Below, one piece after another: positions 9,518 to 21,422 of a stretch of DNA of 64,000 bases. The position numbers were made by a program, and so were the translations under genes. The stretch comes from Paraglaciecola sp. L3A3 (GTDB lineage Bacteria > Pseudomonadota > Gammaproteobacteria > Enterobacterales > Alteromonadaceae), in contig NZ_CP047023.1 in NCBI RefSeq assembly GCF_009796765.1, positions 2,587,501 through 2,651,500 of the forward strand, written 5' to 3'. Below the pieces are notes generated by a model. That model saw only the letters and a program-made list of their open reading frames with translations, was not told the origin of the DNA and made no database searches. Position 1 is the stretch's first letter. Each line of letters opens with the position of its first letter.

Positions 9518-9730
9518 CTAATTATCAATATTTTGATTATTAGTTGAACCTTTAAGGGGGGCTAGCAATAAATAGAAAATCCAAGCGAACCAAAACACAA
9601 ATATAGTAAGTAACAGCCACGCTATCTTTTCACCACCTTGGGTACGATTAGAAATGGCTATTTTTAATATGGGAAATAGCCATATACAAAACACAAAAAA
9701 ACCTAACAATACAATTAATACAATTTCCAT
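9518..9730 (-). CDS. small two-helix membrane protein (PLDc_N/superinfection-immunity-like)
   Basis: 70 residues with two hydrophobic helices (about 2-22 and 38-58) separated by a short polar loop NRTQGGEK. The pattern resembles the small PLDc_N-type or superinfection-immunity-type membrane proteins. It lies 24 bp after the DUF3392-like gene on the same strand and is probably the last gene of that run. The function is unknown. Confidence 0.6.
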   Translation of the reverse strand: MEIVLIVLLGFFVFCIWLFPILKIAISNRTQGGEKIAWLLLTIFVFWFAWIFYLLLAPLKGSTNNQNIDN

Positions 9731-9754
9731 ATTACTTCCTTATCCATGCCTAAC

Positions 9755-10089
9755 TTAAATATAACGTCTGTGCTCTGCTAAATAACCTAACAATAAAAAT
9801 ACACCAATTACAGTCACGCCCCTATATATGTGAGGGATCGCTAAAATAACTTGTTTTAAAAAAGGACTAACAAATACTAGTAATAACCCGTAACCAAACG
9901 CACAAATTAAAACAAATACTATGGTGCGGATCACAAAGTGGTATTGGCTAATCATACGTTTAATGTGTTTATTGATCACGTCGCCGTAAACCACCAATAT
10001 CGTCGCTAAAATGGTTAGGGCGATTTCACTATAATATGGCTGCATCCAACTGGAGATTTGAGCTAAAGCATCTAATATAGGTTGCATCA

Positions 10090-10090
<1 letters not shown>
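9755..10090 (-). CDS. DUF3392-like inner-membrane protein
   Basis: 111 residues with three predicted membrane segments (about 20-40, 55-80 and 85-105) and a conserved-looking stretch ILVVYGDVINKHIK. It resembles the DUF3392 family of gammaproteobacteria from memory. The start is ambiguous: GTG at 10090 shares one base with the ligA stop codon, and the next codon at 10087 is ATG. Either way the gene is translationally coupled to ligA. Its role is unknown. Confidence 0.65.
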
Positions 10091-12195
<2,105 letters not shown>

Positions 12196-12210
12196 TTAAA
12201 CTTACTGAGA

Positions 12211-13620
12211 TTAACGTTGCAACATACGTTGACGCTCAAATTCACGTATTTTTTCTACATATTGTTGCAGACTTTGTTTGGTTAATAATGATCGTCTGCC
12301 GTCATAGATTTGTGCAGAAAATTCATCAGAAATTTTTCGTGCGGCATTATGCATCATATTAAAAACCTGATGAGGGTCACCTTCAATGGGCAAAATCATA
12401 AACAAAGATACACCTTGAGTGGTGAAATTTTCTAGGTTATCAATATCAAAATTACCGGGCTTAAACATATTGGCCAAGCTAAATAACACAGGCCCTTTGC
12501 CGTTTGAATTAACGTGACGGTGGAAAATATCTTGTTCACCAAATTTAAAACCTAAAGTTAGCAACATAGGTAATAAAGCGGCACCAGAAATAGTGCTGTC
12601 ATCTGTCACTTTTACATTTAATACTAAGACTTCTTGTTGAGGAGCTGACGTTTTTGTTGCTTTAGGTTTATTAACGTCTTCTTTTACCCTAGGTTCATCG
12701 TCGAAATCAATACGCATTTGATCTTCGGCCATTCTAGGTTCTCTTCTTTTACGATTAGGATCCGCTTTTTTACGTTTTACCAAATTCAAGGCTTGATCAG
12801 TTAGGCTTTCCTTATATATAGGCTCTAACTGTTTTTGTTCTTTCTGAGTAACCACAGATGCAGTTTGTTTAGGGGGAATTTTCGGCATCTCAGCTACAAC
12901 AGCTTGTTGTGATTGAAGCTCTTTATTTTCTTGTTTTAATAAAAATGGCGGTGGCTCAGGTACCTGATAATTATCAGGCCCAACAGTTGTACTTTTTGTT
13001 AGATTCAGATCAGAGTTTGATACTTGGCTTATATTAAAACTATCGGACTGACGGGCAGCTGAAGATTCTTTTTCTTCTTTACTAATAGCCAAGGTTTCTG
13101 CCGCTAAAGATTGTGATTTTGCGGCAAATTCGGGTTTAGGCTGGGTCACTACAGAAGCATAAATTTTACTACTAGGTGCAGGCTGTTTAACTTCAGGTTC
13201 GGCACTTGGTACCTTTATCTTATCGGATTCTGCAACTTCATCAGTTGTTGTCTCTTTTTCTAAAGTAGGTTCAGTTGATGGATTAGCACTAGATACAACC
13301 CGGACCGCACCAATACCTAAATCGTCAAACTGTTCAGGGGCAACAATAGGTTCATCTGAATCGGCAGAAAAGCCCAAATTGGGTTCTTCTTCGGCTCCGT
13401 CCATCTCTATATTAGGCACATCTTTTAACAATGCATCATCAAACTTGTCTTCTGAGTGCCATCCATGAGGTTGAAGTTCTTGCTCTGTATTTCTATCAGG
13501 ATTTTTATTGGCAGATTTTTCCAGACTGTTTTTTCTGGATACCCAAATACCGTGAACCAACACACCGACAATAATACAACTGCCTAATACCAACAATGAC
13601 CAACGTAATACATCTTCCAT
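12211..13620 (-). CDS. zipA: cell division protein ZipA
   Basis: Anchors FtsZ to the inner membrane at the division site. 469 residues from the ATG at 13620; a TTG one codon upstream is a less likely start. The N-terminus has one membrane helix (about residues 5-27), with a short periplasmic tail. A long acidic, Pro/Gln-rich linker of about 300 residues follows. The C-terminal FtsZ-binding domain starts near VLVLNVKVTDD and contains LPMLLTLGFKFGE and FTTQGVSLFMILP. The linker is longer than in E. coli ZipA (328 residues), as is common in Alteromonadales. It sits between smc and ligA. Confidence 0.95.
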   Translation of the reverse strand: MEDVLRWSLLVLGSCIIVGVLVHGIWVSRKNSLEKSANKNPDRNTEQELQPHGWHSEDKFDDALLKDVPNIEMDGAEEEPNLGFSADSDEPIVAPEQFDDLGIGAVRVVSSANPSTEPTLEKETTTDEVAESDKIKVPSAEPEVKQPAPSSKIYASVVTQPKPEFAAKSQSLAAETLAISKEEKESSAARQSDSFNISQVSNSDLNLTKSTTVGPDNYQVPEPPPFLLKQENKELQSQQAVVAEMPKIPPKQTASVVTQKEQKQLEPIYKESLTDQALNLVKRKKADPNRKRREPRMAEDQMRIDFDDEPRVKEDVNKPKATKTSAPQQEVLVLNVKVTDDSTISGAALLPMLLTLGFKFGEQDIFHRHVNSNGKGPVLFSLANMFKPGNFDIDNLENFTTQGVSLFMILPIEGDPHQVFNMMHNAARKISDEFSAQIYDGRRSLLTKQSLQQYVEKIREFERQRMLQR

Positions 13621-13672
13621 CAATTAACTCTTACTCTTATTATTTTAAATTATTTATAGGTATTGGTTTAAC

Positions 13673-16600
13673 TTACGCATGAGCAATGGCAACAGCTTCA
13701 TCAACATCAACCGCTACCATTCTCGAAACACCTGGTTCTGCCATAGTGACACCCGTCAAATGGGTAGCCATTTCCATAGCAATCTTGTTATGGGTAATAT
13801 AAATAAATTGCACACTTTTTGACATTTCAGACACTAACTTACAAAAACGCCCAACGTTAGCATCATCTAATGGAGCATCCACTTCATCTAATAAACAAAA
13901 TGGTGCTGGATTAAGCCTGAAAATAGCAAATACCAATGATAATGCGGTCAGGGCTTTTTCTCCACCAGAAAGCAAATGTATTGTACTATTTTTCTTACCT
14001 GGGGGTCTTGCCATTATAGTGACTCCCGTTTCTAACAAGTCTTCATCTGTTAAAGCTAAATAAGCTGAACCGCCACCAAACACTTTGGGAAACAACATTT
14101 TAAGGTCTTCGTTAACTTGATCAAATGTTTCTTTAAAACGGGAGCGTGTTTCTTTATCAATTTTTCTAATAGCTTGTTCTAAAATATCTAGTGCCGAAAC
14201 TAAATCATCATTTTGATCATCTAAATGTTGCTTACGGGCAGATTGTATTTCAAACTCTTCTACCGCGGCTAGGTTAACTGCACCTAATCGGTTAAGTGAT
14301 GCAGTGGTTTTTTCTAGCAAAACTTGCCAACTGGCTTCATCTGCATCAGCAGGTAGGTTTTCTAATACTTGTTTGATGTTTTGTTGCATTTCTGCAAATT
14401 GTTCTAACACCCCATTAGCCCGAACTCTATAACCTTCATATTCTAACTTAATACTTTGTAACTCAGTTAACATAGCTTGAATTTTATCCGTTACACCTTG
14501 TTGTCCCTTTTCTGCTGTTAACAGGTTTTCTTCTACTAAGGACAAGTGTTCAGTTATATCAGCTTGCTGTAGTTCTAGTTCGGCTTTTTGTTCCAGTAAT
14601 TGTTGCAGATTTTCTGCTTGATCTTCAAGTGGCAATGCTAATTCAGCAAATTCTGCTTTTAAAATCCCCAGCTTTTCTTGCATGTTATTGCTGAGCTGAA
14701 ATTCTCTTTGTTGGCTAGTTAGTAAGCCCTGATATTGATTTTGGATCTGTTGAAAATCTAAGGCTAGTTGGTGTAATTTATTTTTACTAGCTTCTAAGTT
14801 CGCTCGACTTTGTCTGAGTGTTTGTTGTTCATTTTCTCTTAGGTGTTCAAGTTCATGTTGTTGCTCTTGTAACTCTTCAAGCATCATTTCAAGTTCTTCA
14901 GCCTGCATAGCAAGCTCTTCTAGTTGCTGTTGTTCGTCAGCGAATGTGTCTTGCTGTTTGCTCAACTCTTGGCTTAATCGATTATTACGCCCTAAGTTAT
15001 GTTGTTGTTGCTGATTGAGTAGCTGTAATTGGCCTTTGGCTTGAGATTGGTTACGCGTAATGATTTCAAGTTCTTGTTTTGATTGCTGATTATGCTCAGC
15101 AGCAGATTTAACCTCGATCGAAAGTTGGGCAACTGCTTGCTCATTATTAAAGACTAATTCAACTAGTTTTTGCTGCTCTTGAACTAGCATTTTAATTTGG
15201 CTGGCACGTTTTAATAAACCTGCTTGCGTATCAGCCTTAGGGTTAATTAACCAATCAGCAGATAACCAACAACCATCTTTAGTGATGACACTTTGGCCTG
15301 GTTGTAAGCTAGTCAATAATAATTCTGCATCGGCTAAATTTTGAGCAAAAAAGATCTGCGTTAACCATTTGGGAAATGATTGGTTAGCCAACTTACTGGT
15401 GATGCTTTTATCGCTATGATGATTGCTGTAACTATTTTTAAACAGCCAACTGGAACCACTTATATTCGATATGGCTGTTATCTGATCGACTTCATTATCA
15501 ATTAATAAAGCACTTTGCCATTGGTAAGTAATTGTTTCGAATGCAAGTTCCCAACCCGGTTCAATATCTAATGTTTGCCACCAAGGTTCAACTTGCATGG
15601 CTAATTCTTGGATCAAGCTTTGATGATGAGATTGGTCGCTAGTGGACTCTTGTAGAGTATTCAACGCATCTAGCTGTGCATTAATACTTTGTAACATGCC
15701 TTTTGATTCAGATAGTTCTACTTCTGCTTTTTTATATTTAGCCTGTGTATATTCAAGTCCTTCTTCACTCTGCAAACTATCAGCTGTCGCAAGTTCAATT
15801 TGTTCTTCAAGGCTTAATATTTTCTCTTGAACAGTTTCAATTTGTAATTCTAGTTCATCATCAACTACCTCTGCTAATTCATCTTTTAATTCGCCAATAC
15901 GCTGTTGAGTACGTAATTGCATAGTCATTAATGATTGAATTTTACCGTGACAACTTTGCGCTTGGTTTTTACGCTGATTGAATTCTTGCTCTTGGTTGCG
16001 CCATTTACTTTGATTCAGTTGATTTTTTTCTTCTGTTTCAATTAATTGACTTTGTAATTGTTCAACCTGTTCTGCAACCAGTTCTTTTTCCGGTTCAGCT
16101 ATATTTAACTGTTCAGATAGCTGATCAATTTTTTCCAGATTTTGCTGATGCAATATGTCATTTTCAGTAATAGTCTGTTGCAAAGACTGTATTTCTTGTT
16201 CGATTTGTTGACGTCTTTGTTTGTTATGGTGCTGATTTTGTTCGATACGGGTGATATCAGTGCCAATTTTAAAGTTTTGTTGTTGCAGATTAGACAGGGT
16301 TTGTTTGAAGTCATGTTGTTGTTCTTTATAAAGAGTTATGTCTTTTTCTTCACCACGTTGTTGTGCCACATAAGCTTCGATATCTGAGTTTTTTTGTTTG
16401 ATATCAAGTTCTAAGTGTTGAATTTTGTCATTATGTTTTAACCAACGTATAGCAGCTAACTCAGCTTTATATTTTCTTTCGCTTTGTTTTAGTTCTTTAT
16501 AACGATTGGCTGCTGCGGCTTGTCTTTGTAGCTTTTCTATTTGTTGGCCTAATTCTCCTCTCACATCTTCTAAACGTTCAAGGTTTTCTTTGGTGTGACG

Positions 16601-17152
16601 AATACGTGTTTCTGTTTCTCGTCGTCTTTCTTTGTATTTTGAAACCCCTGCAGCTTCTTCAATAAAAATCCGTAATTCTTGGGGTTTTGATTCAATCAAA
16701 CGAGAAATCATACCCTGCTCTATAATGGCGTAACTGCGTGGACCTAGTCCCGTGCCTAAAAATAGATCGGTGACGTCCCGTTTTCGACATTTGGTATTGT
16801 TTAATAAATAACTGGATTGTGCTTCTTTAGTAACAATACGTTTAACTGATAATTCATTATAACCAGCATATTCGCCTTGTATACGTCCTGAAGAATTATC
16901 AAATACTAGCTCTACACTGCATTGAGATACAGGCTTTCTGGCGGTTGAACCGTTAAAAATAACATCCGTCATGGCATCACCACGAAGATTTTTTGCAGAG
17001 CTTTCACCCAATACCCAGCGCACCGCGTCAATAACATTCGATTTGCCACAACCATTAGGTCCGACAACTGCTGTCATTTCAGAGGGAAAAGGAATAGTTG
17101 TTGGATCCACAAAAGATTTGAATCCTGCCAACTTTATTTTCTTTAAGCGCAT
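13673..17152 (-). CDS. smc: chromosome segregation ATPase SMC
   Basis: Condensin-type ATPase that organises and segregates the chromosome. 1159 residues, full length. The Walker A motif GPNGCGKSN is at residues 31-39. Two long Gln/Glu-rich coiled coils flank a hinge in about residues 505-650. Near the C-terminus are the ABC signature LLSGGEKAL and the Walker B segment CLLDEVDAPLDD. Having SMC rather than MukBEF fits Alteromonadales. It is the first gene of the smc-zipA-ligA run and is divergent from cysZ, with 172 bp between. Confidence 0.97.
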   Translation of the reverse strand: MRLKKIKLAGFKSFVDPTTIPFPSEMTAVVGPNGCGKSNVIDAVRWVLGESSAKNLRGDAMTDVIFNGSTARKPVSQCSVELVFDNSSGRIQGEYAGYNELSVKRIVTKEAQSSYLLNNTKCRKRDVTDLFLGTGLGPRSYAIIEQGMISRLIESKPQELRIFIEEAAGVSKYKERRRETETRIRHTKENLERLEDVRGELGQQIEKLQRQAAAANRYKELKQSERKYKAELAAIRWLKHNDKIQHLELDIKQKNSDIEAYVAQQRGEEKDITLYKEQQHDFKQTLSNLQQQNFKIGTDITRIEQNQHHNKQRRQQIEQEIQSLQQTITENDILHQQNLEKIDQLSEQLNIAEPEKELVAEQVEQLQSQLIETEEKNQLNQSKWRNQEQEFNQRKNQAQSCHGKIQSLMTMQLRTQQRIGELKDELAEVVDDELELQIETVQEKILSLEEQIELATADSLQSEEGLEYTQAKYKKAEVELSESKGMLQSINAQLDALNTLQESTSDQSHHQSLIQELAMQVEPWWQTLDIEPGWELAFETITYQWQSALLIDNEVDQITAISNISGSSWLFKNSYSNHHSDKSITSKLANQSFPKWLTQIFFAQNLADAELLLTSLQPGQSVITKDGCWLSADWLINPKADTQAGLLKRASQIKMLVQEQQKLVELVFNNEQAVAQLSIEVKSAAEHNQQSKQELEIITRNQSQAKGQLQLLNQQQQHNLGRNNRLSQELSKQQDTFADEQQQLEELAMQAEELEMMLEELQEQQHELEHLRENEQQTLRQSRANLEASKNKLHQLALDFQQIQNQYQGLLTSQQREFQLSNNMQEKLGILKAEFAELALPLEDQAENLQQLLEQKAELELQQADITEHLSLVEENLLTAEKGQQGVTDKIQAMLTELQSIKLEYEGYRVRANGVLEQFAEMQQNIKQVLENLPADADEASWQVLLEKTTASLNRLGAVNLAAVEEFEIQSARKQHLDDQNDDLVSALDILEQAIRKIDKETRSRFKETFDQVNEDLKMLFPKVFGGGSAYLALTDEDLLETGVTIMARPPGKKNSTIHLLSGGEKALTALSLVFAIFRLNPAPFCLLDEVDAPLDDANVGRFCKLVSEMSKSVQFIYITHNKIAMEMATHLTGVTMAEPGVSRMVAVDVDEAVAIAHA

Positions 17153-17324
17153 AAATTAAAAGGGACAATCCTAGTTATAATTAGACATTATTTTATTCCA
17201 GAGACGGGAATGTACCAAAAGTCATCAAGTGTAACAATTGACGTTTTGATCTATCCTGCAGCTTAAGTATAATTATTCCCTTTAATGATGTATTTTCAAA
17301 CAGTTAATACCTACTAGGTGCACA

Positions 17325-18047
17325 GTGAACTATTTTCTCCAAGGCTTTTCTCTTATTAGTACAAAAGGACTTAAACGTTTTGTATTTATTCCTTTAACTA
17401 TCAATTTAATTTTATTTTCAATGGCTTTTTATTTTTTATTCGGTGAAATCGGTAACAGCATCACTTGGGTGGTTGATCTCATTCCAGATTGGGATTGGTT
17501 GTCATGGCTGAAAACTGGCTTGTCTTACATTATTTGGCCTATCGCTGTTATTACCATCTTATTGGTTTTCGGTTTATTGTTCGGCACTTTAGCAAATTGG
17601 ATTGCCGCTCCATTCAATGGCTTATTGGCTGAAAAAGTAGAATTACATCTAACGGGTCAAAGCCTTGGTGACTCAGGCGTTATGGATATTGTAAAAGATA
17701 TACCGCGGACCTTTGGTCGAGAATTAGCTAAACTCACTTACTATCTGCCACGAGCTGTTGGTTTTTTGATCTTGTTTTTTATATTACCTCTGATTGGACA
17801 AGTGCTTTGGTTCTTGTTTAGTGCTTGGATGATGGCTATCCAATATTGTGATTACCCTTTTGATAATCACAAAGTGCCTTTTAAACATATGAAAGATATC
17901 TTAAAACAGAACAAATCCCATACTTTTAGTTTTGGTATTACAGTCAGTATATTTTCCTTGATCCCCATAGTTAACTTTTTGGTAATGCCAGTGGCTGTGT
18001 GTGGTGCCACAGCCCTTTGGGTAGAAGAATTAAAAGAGCAAGTATAA
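17325..18047 (+). CDS. cysZ: sulfate transporter CysZ
   Basis: Inner-membrane sulfate uptake protein feeding cysteine synthesis. 240 residues with hydrophobic segments near 20-42, 68-95, 140-170 and 200-225. It starts with a GTG codon, and GFSLISTKGLKRFVFIPL at the N-terminus matches the CysZ family. Its place beside zipA and ligA is conserved with enterobacteria, although here it is divergent because smc intervenes. Confidence 0.9.
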   Translation: MNYFLQGFSLISTKGLKRFVFIPLTINLILFSMAFYFLFGEIGNSITWVVDLIPDWDWLSWLKTGLSYIIWPIAVITILLVFGLLFGTLANWIAAPFNGLLAEKVELHLTGQSLGDSGVMDIVKDIPRTFGRELAKLTYYLPRAVGFLILFFILPLIGQVLWFLFSAWMMAIQYCDYPFDNHKVPFKHMKDILKQNKSHTFSFGITVSIFSLIPIVNFLVMPVAVCGATALWVEELKEQV

Positions 18048-18122
18048 TAAGTAACATGAATACTGGATAAGCCGAACCTCTAGATAACGCTCTTTTTGTG
18101 CCTAGCGGCGTTGGATTGTCTT

Positions 18123-18541
18123 GGGGCTGTTGACCTTTTCTGTGTGTTTTTGCAGCGGGTTGTGCGGTATTTATACAATGAAGCGCGATTGTGGTGTAGT
18201 TGCTCTACATGAATGAGTGCTGAGGCATTAGAAATGCCGCACAAACGCTGCTTGTTATGTTTTAAAGAAAGTAGGTCGTCTTAAACGCTTTTTACTCTTT
18301 ATTCACTACATCCATGTAGTTCACCTGCAAGCAGGTTAGCTAAAGCTATTTAAAAATGTTCCATACATTTTTGTGTTGCTTATTTTTGACTTAATCCATT
18401 AGGCCTGCACAAAAACATCGGGAATGTTTTTAAACTGCTTTGCTGGCTTTAGCATAAGACAGGATGCCTAGAGTAAACCAGCGCCGCGATTAAAAAGCGT
18501 TTAGTTAGAACAAAATTTATACTGAAAAGGTTAACAGCCCC
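18123..18541. repeat. hairpin-rich intergenic element bounded by 20-bp inverted repeats
   Basis: The 20 bp at 18123-18142 (GGGGCTGTT.ACCTTTTC core) recur inverted at 18522-18541 with 18 of 20 matches. A second, internal inverted pair is at 18282-18294 and 18491-18503 (TAAACGCTTTTTA). Between the outer arms are at least six compact hairpins with different stems: 18195-18209 (TGTAG/CTACA), 18224-18238 (GGCAT/ATGCC), 18305-18320 (ACTACAT/ATGTAGT), 18323-18336 (ACCTGC/GCAGGT), 18353-18371 (AAAATGT/ACATTTT) and 18411-18431 (AAAAACAT/ATGTTTTT). There is no substantial ORF and no obvious target duplication. It could be a MITE-like element or a structured RNA. The rest of the 983-bp gap (18048-19030) shows no gene, only the operator at 18993. 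Confidence 0.6.
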
Positions 18542-18992
18542 TAATAACACGTTATTACGGACGTCAATCAGCCTTGCTATACACAAAAATTTCGTTACCG
18601 AGTAAGCATTCATGTGGGGTGAATTGGCTGAATGTTATTAAGTTATTCAATTGTAATGATTAATTAAGATTGGACGATACTTCTTATCCAGAACTCAGGT
18701 TAAGTAGTATCATTTTATGGCTTTTTTAGCTTTGAATCAGCGACATAATAATACTTTTAGGTGTAAAAATAAGTACTACAATAAAATTTTGCTGAAGCAT
18801 TCCTTAATTAGTTTGTTCCTATTAATTAACACCGCTCGTGTACATGCAGAAAATTAACGACTTTTACTTGAAGTAAAATGAATTGTTAACTTTTTATCTC
18901 CCTTATTTGTTATCTACTCTCTTCTCATAACTAAATATCATAAATGTATTTAGCTAAAATTAAATTGATCTATTTTTGTTAACATGTAAATC

Positions 18993-19006
18993 TGAAAACG
19001 TTTTCA
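18993..19006. promoter_or_regulatory. LacI-type operator upstream of the GH10 gene
   Basis: TGAAAACGTTTTCA is a perfect 14-bp palindrome with a central CG, the form of LacI-family sugar-regulator sites. It lies 24 bp before the ATG at 19031, where a bound repressor would block the promoter or early elongation. The regulator is not encoded in the window. Confidence 0.5.
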
Positions 19007-19030
19007 CTGTTATCAAAAGGTATTTATTCA

Positions 19031-21226
19031 ATGTCTGTAGTACAAATAGCTTATTTCCTACTAGTTTTGCTGTCTTGTTTATTCGTCGCTTGTGGTGGTA
19101 GTGATTCAACGTCACCTGAAACCACTGTTCCTTTAACTAATAAATCCCCCACTGCTAATGCTGGTCCTGATCAGACTGTAAATGAACTGAGCGAAGTCAC
19201 TTTAATAGGAACGGGTACAGACCCTGATGGCACAATAAAAAGTTATAGTTGGATACAAACTTCCACTGGCAGCAATATCACATTAGCCAATGCCCATAGC
19301 GCATCAGCTAATTTTACTGCCCCAGATGTGGCTGCTGATGAAACAATTACTTTTGAATTAACCGTTACAGATAACAATAACGCCAGTCATACAAATTCAG
19401 TGTCTATTACAATTGTAGATATTGAAGAACCCCCTATCATCACTCCCACCGAAAAACCTGAAGGAGGGACATTAATTATTTCTAGTGATGCCGTGTCCAC
19501 CGCAAGTTTTTGGCAAGGCAATGGTAGCCAACCTGTTGGCACAAAAACGTTGGTTAACGTTGAGCATGCTAACTTTTATCAAGCTATAGAAATGGATATC
19601 ACTAACCCCAGTGGCATTAGTTGGAATGGACAACTAAGCATTGAGCTTACACAAGGTTTGCAAAGTGGCGATAATATTTTGTTACACCTCTTTTTTCGGA
19701 CCCTAGAAAGTGAATATGAAACTGGTACAGGTTTTACTAAAGTATTATTACAAGGACCTGAAGCAAGAGACTATTACAAAATAATTCATCGTAATATTAA
19801 TAGTTCAAGTGATTGGGTAGAGTATTTCATTTCAGCCACTGTAGGAGAAAGTTTTACCAAGGATGAGCTGCAAATTCTTTTTGAGTTAGGTGCAGGTGAC
19901 AAACCACAAAAGTTTCAACTGGCTGGCATAGAGTTATTTAACTATCAACAAACATTAGATCTAGCTGAATTACCTAATACTAAACCTACTTATGATGGCC
20001 GTGAAAAAAATGCAGCTTGGCGGGTAGAAGCTCAAGCAAGAATAGAACAACATCGTAAAGGTGATTTCACTCTGACTTTACAAACAGCCGCAGGTGAAAA
20101 CATTGGCAACACAGACATAGAAGTAGCGATGACCAAACATGCTTACCATTTTGGTACGGCGATAGCCACACCACAATTATTAGAAGAAAGTGATAATGGT
20201 GATATTTACCGTGAAAAAGTGTTGGAACTATTTAATCAAGCGGGTCCAGAAAATTCACTTAAATGGCCTGCATGGTCCGGTGAATGGGGCAGTAGTTTTT
20301 CCCAAAGTAATACCATTGATGCATTACAGTGGTTACATGACCATGACTTATATACCCGAGGACACGTTTTAGTTTGGCCTTCAAAACGTAACTTACCTAA
20401 TGCTGTACATCAATACATAACTGATGACCCAGCTAACGCAGATCCACTATTGTTGGAAGCGGTTAATAATAGAATTGATGATGTCACTAGCAAAACAGCT
20501 CATTTATTAAAAGAATGGGATGTATTAAACGAACCATATGACAATCATTATATAATGGATGCGTTTGGGGATAAGGTCATGGTTGACTGGTTTGATCGAG
20601 CTAGAGCAAACTTACCAGATCATAAACTTTATATTAATGATTATAGTATTTTGTCAGCTGCAGGTTTAGATGTGGCTCATCAAGATCATTACAAAAAAAC
20701 TATCCAATATCTTGTCGATCAAAATGCTGAAATTGATGGTATTGGTTTACAAAGTCACTTTAGCGATGTTTTAACAGGCATACCTAAGGTTTATCAAATA
20801 TTAGATGGCTTTCATCAAGCTTTTCCTGATTTATTAATGCGCTCTACTGAATTCGATATAAAAACCAGTGATGAAGAATTACAGGCTGATTATACTCATG
20901 ACTTTATGACGGTGTTTTTTAGTCATCCAAGTACTGTAGGTATACAATTATGGGGTTTTTGGGCTGGTAGGCATTGGTATCCAGAAGCGGCAATGTATCG
21001 TGATGACTGGACTGCTAAACCGAACTCAGTTGTTTGGAAAGACCTAATCTTTAACCAATGGGCCAGCAGTTTTAATGCAAAAACCAATGAACAAGGTCAG
21101 TTTAGCGAAAGAGCATTTTATGGTGACTACCAAGTTAGTTTTAGTCATAACAATAAAGAAATCGTCATGACCTTTTCTATCGTTAAAGGTGAAGACAATA
21201 ACATTACGCTAAAGTTAACCGAATAA
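19031..21226 (+). CDS. GH10 xylanase-like lipoprotein with PKD domain
   Basis: Probable surface or periplasmic lipoprotein hydrolysing beta-1,4-xylan. 731 residues. The signal ends in lipobox FVAC with C21 as the lipidated residue, followed by GGSDS. A PKD/REJ-like domain spans about residues 37-135 (TANAGPDQTV, then TFELTVTDNN). A beta-sandwich module resembling a carbohydrate-binding domain covers about 145-310. The GH10 barrel fills about 340-690. The acid/base is E501 in WDVLNEPY and the nucleophile E607 in STEFDI. AAAAGG lies 10 bp before the ATG. It stands alone, without other xylan genes nearby. Specificity for xylan over related glucans is inferred from the family. Confidence 0.85.
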   Translation: MSVVQIAYFLLVLLSCLFVACGGSDSTSPETTVPLTNKSPTANAGPDQTVNELSEVTLIGTGTDPDGTIKSYSWIQTSTGSNITLANAHSASANFTAPDVAADETITFELTVTDNNNASHTNSVSITIVDIEEPPIITPTEKPEGGTLIISSDAVSTASFWQGNGSQPVGTKTLVNVEHANFYQAIEMDITNPSGISWNGQLSIELTQGLQSGDNILLHLFFRTLESEYETGTGFTKVLLQGPEARDYYKIIHRNINSSSDWVEYFISATVGESFTKDELQILFELGAGDKPQKFQLAGIELFNYQQTLDLAELPNTKPTYDGREKNAAWRVEAQARIEQHRKGDFTLTLQTAAGENIGNTDIEVAMTKHAYHFGTAIATPQLLEESDNGDIYREKVLELFNQAGPENSLKWPAWSGEWGSSFSQSNTIDALQWLHDHDLYTRGHVLVWPSKRNLPNAVHQYITDDPANADPLLLEAVNNRIDDVTSKTAHLLKEWDVLNEPYDNHYIMDAFGDKVMVDWFDRARANLPDHKLYINDYSILSAAGLDVAHQDHYKKTIQYLVDQNAEIDGIGLQSHFSDVLTGIPKVYQILDGFHQAFPDLLMRSTEFDIKTSDEELQADYTHDFMTVFFSHPSTVGIQLWGFWAGRHWYPEAAMYRDDWTAKPNSVVWKDLIFNQWASSFNAKTNEQGQFSERAFYGDYQVSFSHNNKEIVMTFSIVKGEDNNITLKLTE

Positions 21227-21249
21227 CTCCCCATAATACTGTCTATAGA

Positions 21250-21269
21250 TAGGGGATACTTATCCCCTA
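21250..21269 (+). terminator. hairpin after the GH10 gene
   Basis: TAGGGGATA-CT-TATCCCCTA is a perfect 9-bp stem with a 2-nt loop, 24 bp after the stop codon. The following CTCTTCTT is only partly T-rich, so it is a probable but imperfect intrinsic terminator. Confidence 0.55.
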
Positions 21270-21422
21270 CTCTTCTTATCTGCTCATACTAATATTTAAT
21301 GACAACATAAATGTTATAAGTAAAACTATTTCAATTTAGATCTGGTGTTTGACTTAAAAGCTTAGTTAGTGGAGACTGTTTAGACGGCTAAACGTCTAAA
21401 ATAAAGTTCAAGGTAAATTTAC

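Noticed and set aside
18181..18300. Integron attC site, suggested by an AACGCTGCTTGTTATG-like stretch
   Set aside because: The paired R and L boxes are not both present, and there is no integrase or cassette.
18110..18555. Target-site duplication around the hairpin-rich element
   Set aside because: Flanking bases on the two sides do not match, so transposition cannot be claimed from this copy.
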